From Spirochaetaceae bacterium (lineage in GTDB: Bacteria > Spirochaetota > Spirochaetia > SZUA-6 > Bin103), in NCBI GenBank assembly GCA_028818385.1, contig JAPPNY010000158.1, positions 1-64,000 of the forward strand: DNA of 64,000 nucleotides. The letters run 5' to 3'. The first letter of the stretch is position 1; every line of letters begins with the position of its first letter. The notes under the pieces were generated by a model, which worked only from the letters and a program-made list of their open reading frames with translations, was not told the origin of the DNA and searched no databases. Shown one piece after another: positions 60,761-64,000 of this stretch. The translations under genes were made by a program, and so were the position numbers.

Positions 60761-61561
60761 TCAGGCCGGGCGCTCGTGTGCGCGCAGCTCTGCGAGGCCC
60801 GCGGTGACCCCTTCGGTGCCCAGGGCACCCAGCGAGCCCATGTTGATGAAACGGTACCCCTGGTCGTAAGCCTCCCTGGAGGGCTCGACGCCCGGCCAGG
60901 TGATGCCGGCCGGCTTGCCGAAGGCGCCGACCCGCGCCGGGAACTCGGCGATGAACGCCTGAACCTTGGGATGCCGGGGCTGCCCGATGACGCCCATCGA
61001 CGCCGAGAGGTCGGCCGGGCCGGCGAACACGACGTCCACGCCCTCGACGGAGGCGATGGCATCCAGGTTGGCGATGCCCTCGGGGCTCTCGATCTGCACG
61101 ATCACGCAGGTCTCGTCGTTGGCCGCCGGCAGGTAGTCGTCCCAGCTCACGTCCATGTAGGTGGTCCAGGTCGGCGTGATGCCGCGCGATCCCTGCGGCG
61201 GATACTTGGCGTACTCGACCGCGCGCTTGGCCTCGTCCTCGGTCCCCACCTGCGGCACCATCACCGTGCTGGCGCCGATGTCGAGCGCTTTCTTGATGAC
61301 GCTGGCGTCAAGGCCGGGGACGCGCACCATGGGCACGACGCCCTTCTGCCGGCACAGGATCGGCGACCAGCGCACCTCGTGGACCCCGTACGGGCGATGC
61401 TCCAGGTCGATCCAGAGGAAGTCGGGGTCGCAGTTGATCGCGAGCTTGGCGGAGTATTCCGATTCGTCTATCGCGCCGACGCCCCACGCCGCCCTGCCTG
61501 ACGACAGCAGCTTCTTGACGCGGTTCTCGAACGCCGGTCGCGCGTTCCCATCAGAGTTCAT
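60761..61561 (-). CDS. HpcH/HpaI aldolase family protein
   Basis: This 266-residue class II aldolase uses a divalent metal and cleaves keto-diacids to pyruvate-type products. FLWIDLEHRPYGVHEV supplies the Arg/His region, VMVPQVGTEDEAKRAVEYAKYPP is the typical loop, and VIVQIESPEGIANLDAI carries the metal Glu and later FAGPADLSASMG the Asp. The family includes 2,4-dihydroxyhept-2-ene-1,7-dioate and 2-keto-3-deoxy-L-rhamnonate aldolases; a sugar-acid role suits this neighbourhood. ATG 61561 is the start. Its end lies 20 bp before the phosphoesterase gene. Confidence 0.9.
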   Translation of the reverse strand: MNSDGNARPAFENRVKKLLSSGRAAWGVGAIDESEYSAKLAINCDPDFLWIDLEHRPYGVHEVRWSPILCRQKGVVPMVRVPGLDASVIKKALDIGASTVMVPQVGTEDEAKRAVEYAKYPPQGSRGITPTWTTYMDVSWDDYLPAANDETCVIVQIESPEGIANLDAIASVEGVDVVFAGPADLSASMGVIGQPRHPKVQAFIAEFPARVGAFGKPAGITWPGVEPSREAYDQGYRFINMGSLGALGTEGVTAGLAELRAHERPA

Positions 61562-61686
61562 GACGCGCGCAGTGTGACGGCAGCCGCCTTGGGCCGCCAC
61601 CCTACAGGCGTGGGGTACTGCTGCGCGTTCCGGGTACGTTTCAGCACCCCCTTGACGCGGCTGGCTCGCCATGCCTATGGTGCTAT

Positions 61687-61707
61687 TTTGACAGGTCAAA
61701 GTATAAT
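61687..61707 (+). promoter_or_regulatory. Palindrome and minus-10 box before the metal importer operon
   Basis: TTTGACAGGTCAAA (61687-61700) is a 14-bp palindrome directly before TATAAT (61702-61707). The TTGACA inside is only eight bases from TATAAT, so it is not a normal minus-35. A metal-sensing repressor of the DtxR/MntR/TroR type bound here would block the promoter. Transcription would begin at about 61714-61715. Confidence 0.5.
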
Positions 61708-61714
61708 GTTCTGC

Positions 61715-62740
61715 GTGCAAAAAAAGGACGCGGGCCGCGCCATGCTCATGACGGTCCTGGCCGCGGTGCTGCTCACCGCCTGCGGGGACCGCTCGAAGCC
61801 GGACGATGCGTCCGCCTCGCCGACCGAGGCCGAAGAGGAGCGCACCTACCCGTTCCGGATCACGGCCACCACCGGCATGGTCGCCGACACCGTGCGCCAG
61901 GTGGCCGGGGAGCGCGGAACCGTGGTCGCGATCATCGGCGAGGGCGTCGATCCGCATCTGTACGTGCCGACCCGCAGCGACGTGGCGGCGTTGATGGAAG
62001 CCGACATCGTCTTCTACTCCGGCCTGCTTCTCGAAGGAAAGATGACCGATACCCTCATCAAGGTCGCCGGTAGCCGGCCCGTGCACGCCGTCACCGAGCT
62101 GGTGGACGAGTCGCTGCTGCTGCAGCCGGAAGACTTCGCCGGCCACTTCGACCCGCACCTGTGGATGGACGTGTCGGGCTGGACGCACGCCGTGACGGCG
62201 GTCACCGAGGCGCTGGCCGCCTTCGACCCGGATGGCGCGGACGGTTACCGGGGGCGTGCGGCGGCCTATACCGCGACCCTCGGCGAGCTGCACGATTACG
62301 CGCTCCAGGCCCTGGGCTCGATCCCGGAGCAGCAACGGATGCTGGTGACCGCGCACGACGCGTTCAACTACTTCGGACACGCCTACGGGCTGGACGTCGC
62401 CGGCATCCAGGGGATCTCGACCGAGTCGGAGGCGGGGCTCGACCGCATCAACCGGCTGGTGGACCTGCTGGTCACGCGGCGCATCGCGGCGGTGTTCGTG
62501 GAGACCACCATTGCCGACCGCAACGTCCGCGCCCTGATCGAGGGGGCGGCTGCCCGCGGCCACACGGTGGTGATCGGCGGCGAGCTGTTCTCGGACGCGA
62601 TGGGTCAGCCCGGCACGTACGAGGGCACCTACGTCGGCATGCTGGACCACAACATCACCACCGTGGCGCGGGCGCTGGGGGGCGATGCGCCCGAGTTGGG
62701 ATTCCAGGGGCGCCTGTCCCACGCGGCGACGGGGCCATGA
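61715..62740 (+). CDS. Zinc/manganese ABC transporter substrate-binding lipoprotein (TroA/ZnuA-like)
   Basis: The protein of about 341 residues has leader MLMTVLAAVLLTAC-GD with a lipobox. The mature part is a cluster A-I binding protein: VDPHLYVPTRSD and HFDPHLWMDV give metal His, HDAFNYFGHAYG carries His, and TESEAGLDRI is the usual loop. It captures Zn(II) or Mn(II) in the periplasm or on the membrane. GTG 61715 fits the TATAAT spacing for a leaderless mRNA; ATG 61706 is an alternative but overlaps that box. There is no extended His-rich loop of zinc-specific ZnuA, which slightly favours Mn. Confidence 0.88.
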   Translation: MQKKDAGRAMLMTVLAAVLLTACGDRSKPDDASASPTEAEEERTYPFRITATTGMVADTVRQVAGERGTVVAIIGEGVDPHLYVPTRSDVAALMEADIVFYSGLLLEGKMTDTLIKVAGSRPVHAVTELVDESLLLQPEDFAGHFDPHLWMDVSGWTHAVTAVTEALAAFDPDGADGYRGRAAAYTATLGELHDYALQALGSIPEQQRMLVTAHDAFNYFGHAYGLDVAGIQGISTESEAGLDRINRLVDLLVTRRIAAVFVETTIADRNVRALIEGAAARGHTVVIGGELFSDAMGQPGTYEGTYVGMLDHNITTVARALGGDAPELGFQGRLSHAATGP

Positions 62741-63531
62741 GACACGCGCAGAACGGGCTCGGGACCGCCGACAGCCCGCTCGCCGTGCGCGGCCTCACCA
62801 TCTCCTACCGGCGTCGTCCGGTGCTGTGGGACGTCGACGTGACCGCCCGTGACGGGGCGATCACGGGCATCGTCGGCCCCAACGGCGCCGGCAAGAGCAC
62901 CCTGCTCAAGGGGGTGCTGGACCTGGTGCCGCGGGTGTCGGGATCGGTGAGCATCTACGGCAAGCCGTACCGGCGGCAGCGGCCGCTGGTGGCGTACGTG
63001 CCGCAGCGCGAGAGCGTGGACTGGGACTACCCGGTGAGCGCGCTGGACCTGGTCGCCATGGGCCTCTACCGGTCGGTGGGCTGGCTGCGCCCGGTGCGCC
63101 GCGCGACGCGCGAGGCGGCCCTCGCGGCCATGGACCTGGTCGGGATGGCCGACTACGCCGGCCGCCAGATCTCGGAGCTCTCCGGCGGACAGCAGCAGCG
63201 CCTGTTCCTTGCCCGCGCGCTGGCACAGGACCCGCGCATTTTCTTCATGGACGAGCCGTTCGCGGGCGTCGACGCGGCCACCGAGCGCACGATCGTCGAT
63301 CTGCTGCAGCGCCTGCGGCGGGAAGGCAAGAGCGTGTTCGTCGTGCACCACGATCTGCAGACGGTCGACAGCTATTTCGACGACCTGCTGATGCTCAACC
63401 TGCGGGTGGTCGCCTACGGGCGGGTCGCCGACGTGTTCACGGACGACAACCTGCACAAGACCTACGGTGGACGGCTGACCCTGCTGGACCGTGCCGTCGA
63501 CGCGCTGGGGCGGCGCGGGAGCGGCGCGTGA
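62737..63531 (+). CDS. Metal ABC transporter ATP-binding protein (TroB/ZnuC-like)
   Basis: The 264-residue ATPase drives the metal importer. Walker A is GPNGAGKST, the Q loop VAYVPQRESVDWDYPV (the PQRESVDW signature of Mn/Zn transporters), the signature ELSGGQQQRLFLARALAQ, Walker B IFFMDEPFAG and the switch His HHDLQ. ATG 62737 overlaps the binding-protein stop (ATGA). It works with the membrane protein encoded at 63528. Confidence 0.95.
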   Translation: MRHAQNGLGTADSPLAVRGLTISYRRRPVLWDVDVTARDGAITGIVGPNGAGKSTLLKGVLDLVPRVSGSVSIYGKPYRRQRPLVAYVPQRESVDWDYPVSALDLVAMGLYRSVGWLRPVRRATREAALAAMDLVGMADYAGRQISELSGGQQQRLFLARALAQDPRIFFMDEPFAGVDAATERTIVDLLQRLRREGKSVFVVHHDLQTVDSYFDDLLMLNLRVVAYGRVADVFTDDNLHKTYGGRLTLLDRAVDALGRRGSGA

Positions 63532-64000
63532 GCTACCTGCCGGCTTGGGAGCAGGTGCTGCGCGTGCTCACCCTGAGCGACTTCAACACGCGCGTCGTGG
63601 TGGTCGGTGTCGGCATCCTGGGCATGGCGGCAGGAATCGTCGGCACCTTCACGCTGCTCCGCAAGCGCGCGCTGGTGTCCGACGCCGTCAGCCACGCGAC
63701 CCTGCCCGGCATCGCGGCGGCGTGGCTGGTGATGGTGGCCCTCGGCGGCACCGGCAAGTGGTTTCCCGGCCTGCTGATCGGAGCCGCCGCGGGCGGATTG
63801 GCAGCCATCGCGGCCGTGATGGTGGTGCGCACCGTGCTGCGCCTGCACGAAGACGCCGCCCTGGGCATCGTGCTGTCGGTGTCCTTCGGCGTCGGCATCG
63901 CGTTGCTCGCGATGATCCAGCAGATGCGGCGCGGCTCGGCCGCCGGGCTCGACTCCTTCATTTACGGCAAGACGGCGTCGATGCTGGTCTCCGACGCCCT
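63528..64000 (+). CDS. Metal ABC transporter permease (TroC/ZnuB-like), truncated by the window end
   Basis: GTG 63528 overlaps the ATPase stop (GTGA). The first 157 codons are visible. They encode several hydrophobic segments and the hallmark GTFTLLRKRALVSDAVSHAT, in which the L-R-K-R-x-L-x-x-D-A-x-S-H-A motif identifies the ZnuB/TroC family. The rest lies beyond 64000. The operon order A-B-C matches spirochaetal tro loci. Confidence 0.92.
   Translation, partial: MSYLPAWEQVLRVLTLSDFNTRVVVVGVGILGMAAGIVGTFTLLRKRALVSDAVSHATLPGIAAAWLVMVALGGTGKWFPGLLIGAAAGGLAAIAAVMVVRTVLRLHEDAALGIVLSVSFGVGIALLAMIQQMRRGSAAGLDSFIYGKTASMLVSDA

Noticed and set aside
58123..60807. Plus-strand open frame of nearly 900 codons opposite the peptidase and phosphoesterase
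   Set aside because: It crosses two well-supported minus-strand genes and reads as antisense shadow, rich in Arg, His and Gly with no motif.
61688..61707. TTGACA and TATAAT as a classical promoter
   Set aside because: Only eight bases separate the boxes; 16-18 are needed. The TTGACA is better explained as half of a palindrome.

Overview
The window is GC-rich bacterial DNA with short intergenic gaps, many four-base start/stop overlaps, frequent GTG starts and one tRNA. It looks like the accessory chromosome of a free-living or host-associated heterotroph. The substrate-binding protein leaders (one has the FAEGQEE tail after its signal peptide), the LplB/YtcP-type sugar permeases and the TroABC metal transporter together suggest a high-GC spirochaete (Spirochaetaceae-like). 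That placement is inference from protein style, not from a marker gene; threonyl-tRNA synthetase (9167-10990) is the best locus to test it.

Layout. 1-5.1 kb: a secreted-type orphan protein, an AAA ATPase/DUF4276 pair that may be defensive, and a frameshifted ankyrin-repeat protein. 5.2-7.7 kb: fatty-acid desaturase and amidohydrolase. 7.7-14.1 kb: three Cys-type sulfatases around thrS and tRNA-Arg(CCG). 14.1-16.5 kb (minus): beta-propeller glycosidase-like protein, DapA-family protein and cupin. 16.6-18.5 kb: SDR and AraC regulator. 18.5-24.2 kb: histidine kinase and response regulator followed by a complete-looking sugar ABC importer without its ATPase. 24.3-26.0 kb: sugar isomerase and PhyH oxygenase. 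26.2-32.3 kb: a peptide-type ABC importer (binding protein, esterase, two permeases). 32.3-34.8 kb: a scarred stretch with three copies of the permease 3' end, a DUF1907 gene, a reductase fragment and a Schlafen-type AlbA_2 gene. 35-42.5 kb: aldo/keto reductase, PhyH, VapBC, a frameshifted lipoprotein, a lone antitoxin, a MutS-like ATPase and an MNT/HepT pair. 42.6-47 kb: catabolic operon (SDR, small protein, amidohydrolase, glycosidase-like). 47-49.4 kb: PIN toxin module, GNAT enzyme, frameshifted bicupin. 49.4-52.4 kb: an enolase-superfamily gene in two remnants on either side of a cysteine hydrolase and an ABC binding protein. 52.4-57.4 kb: small ORFs, a transglutaminase-like protein and two PhyH oxygenases, one lacking the iron-binding Asp. 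57.4-61.6 kb (minus): M20 peptidase, a phosphoesterase fused to a PQQ-like propeller, HpcH-type aldolase. 61.7-64 kb: the start of a TroABC/ZnuABC-type metal importer that runs off the window.

Most of the content serves scavenging of sulfated, acylated or modified sugars and small organics: importers, sulfatases, an esterase, propeller glycosidases, aldolases, isomerases, dehydrogenases and non-haem iron oxygenases. It is interspersed with toxin-antitoxin modules and gene remnants. The observations I rate highest are the H-x-G PhyH protein (a candidate halogenase by motif), the triplicated permease 3' end, the broken enolase gene, the AAA/DUF4276 pair and a recurring promoter arrangement that predicts leaderless mRNAs. 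At least four single-base frameshifts are visible; they may be real decay or assembly indels.
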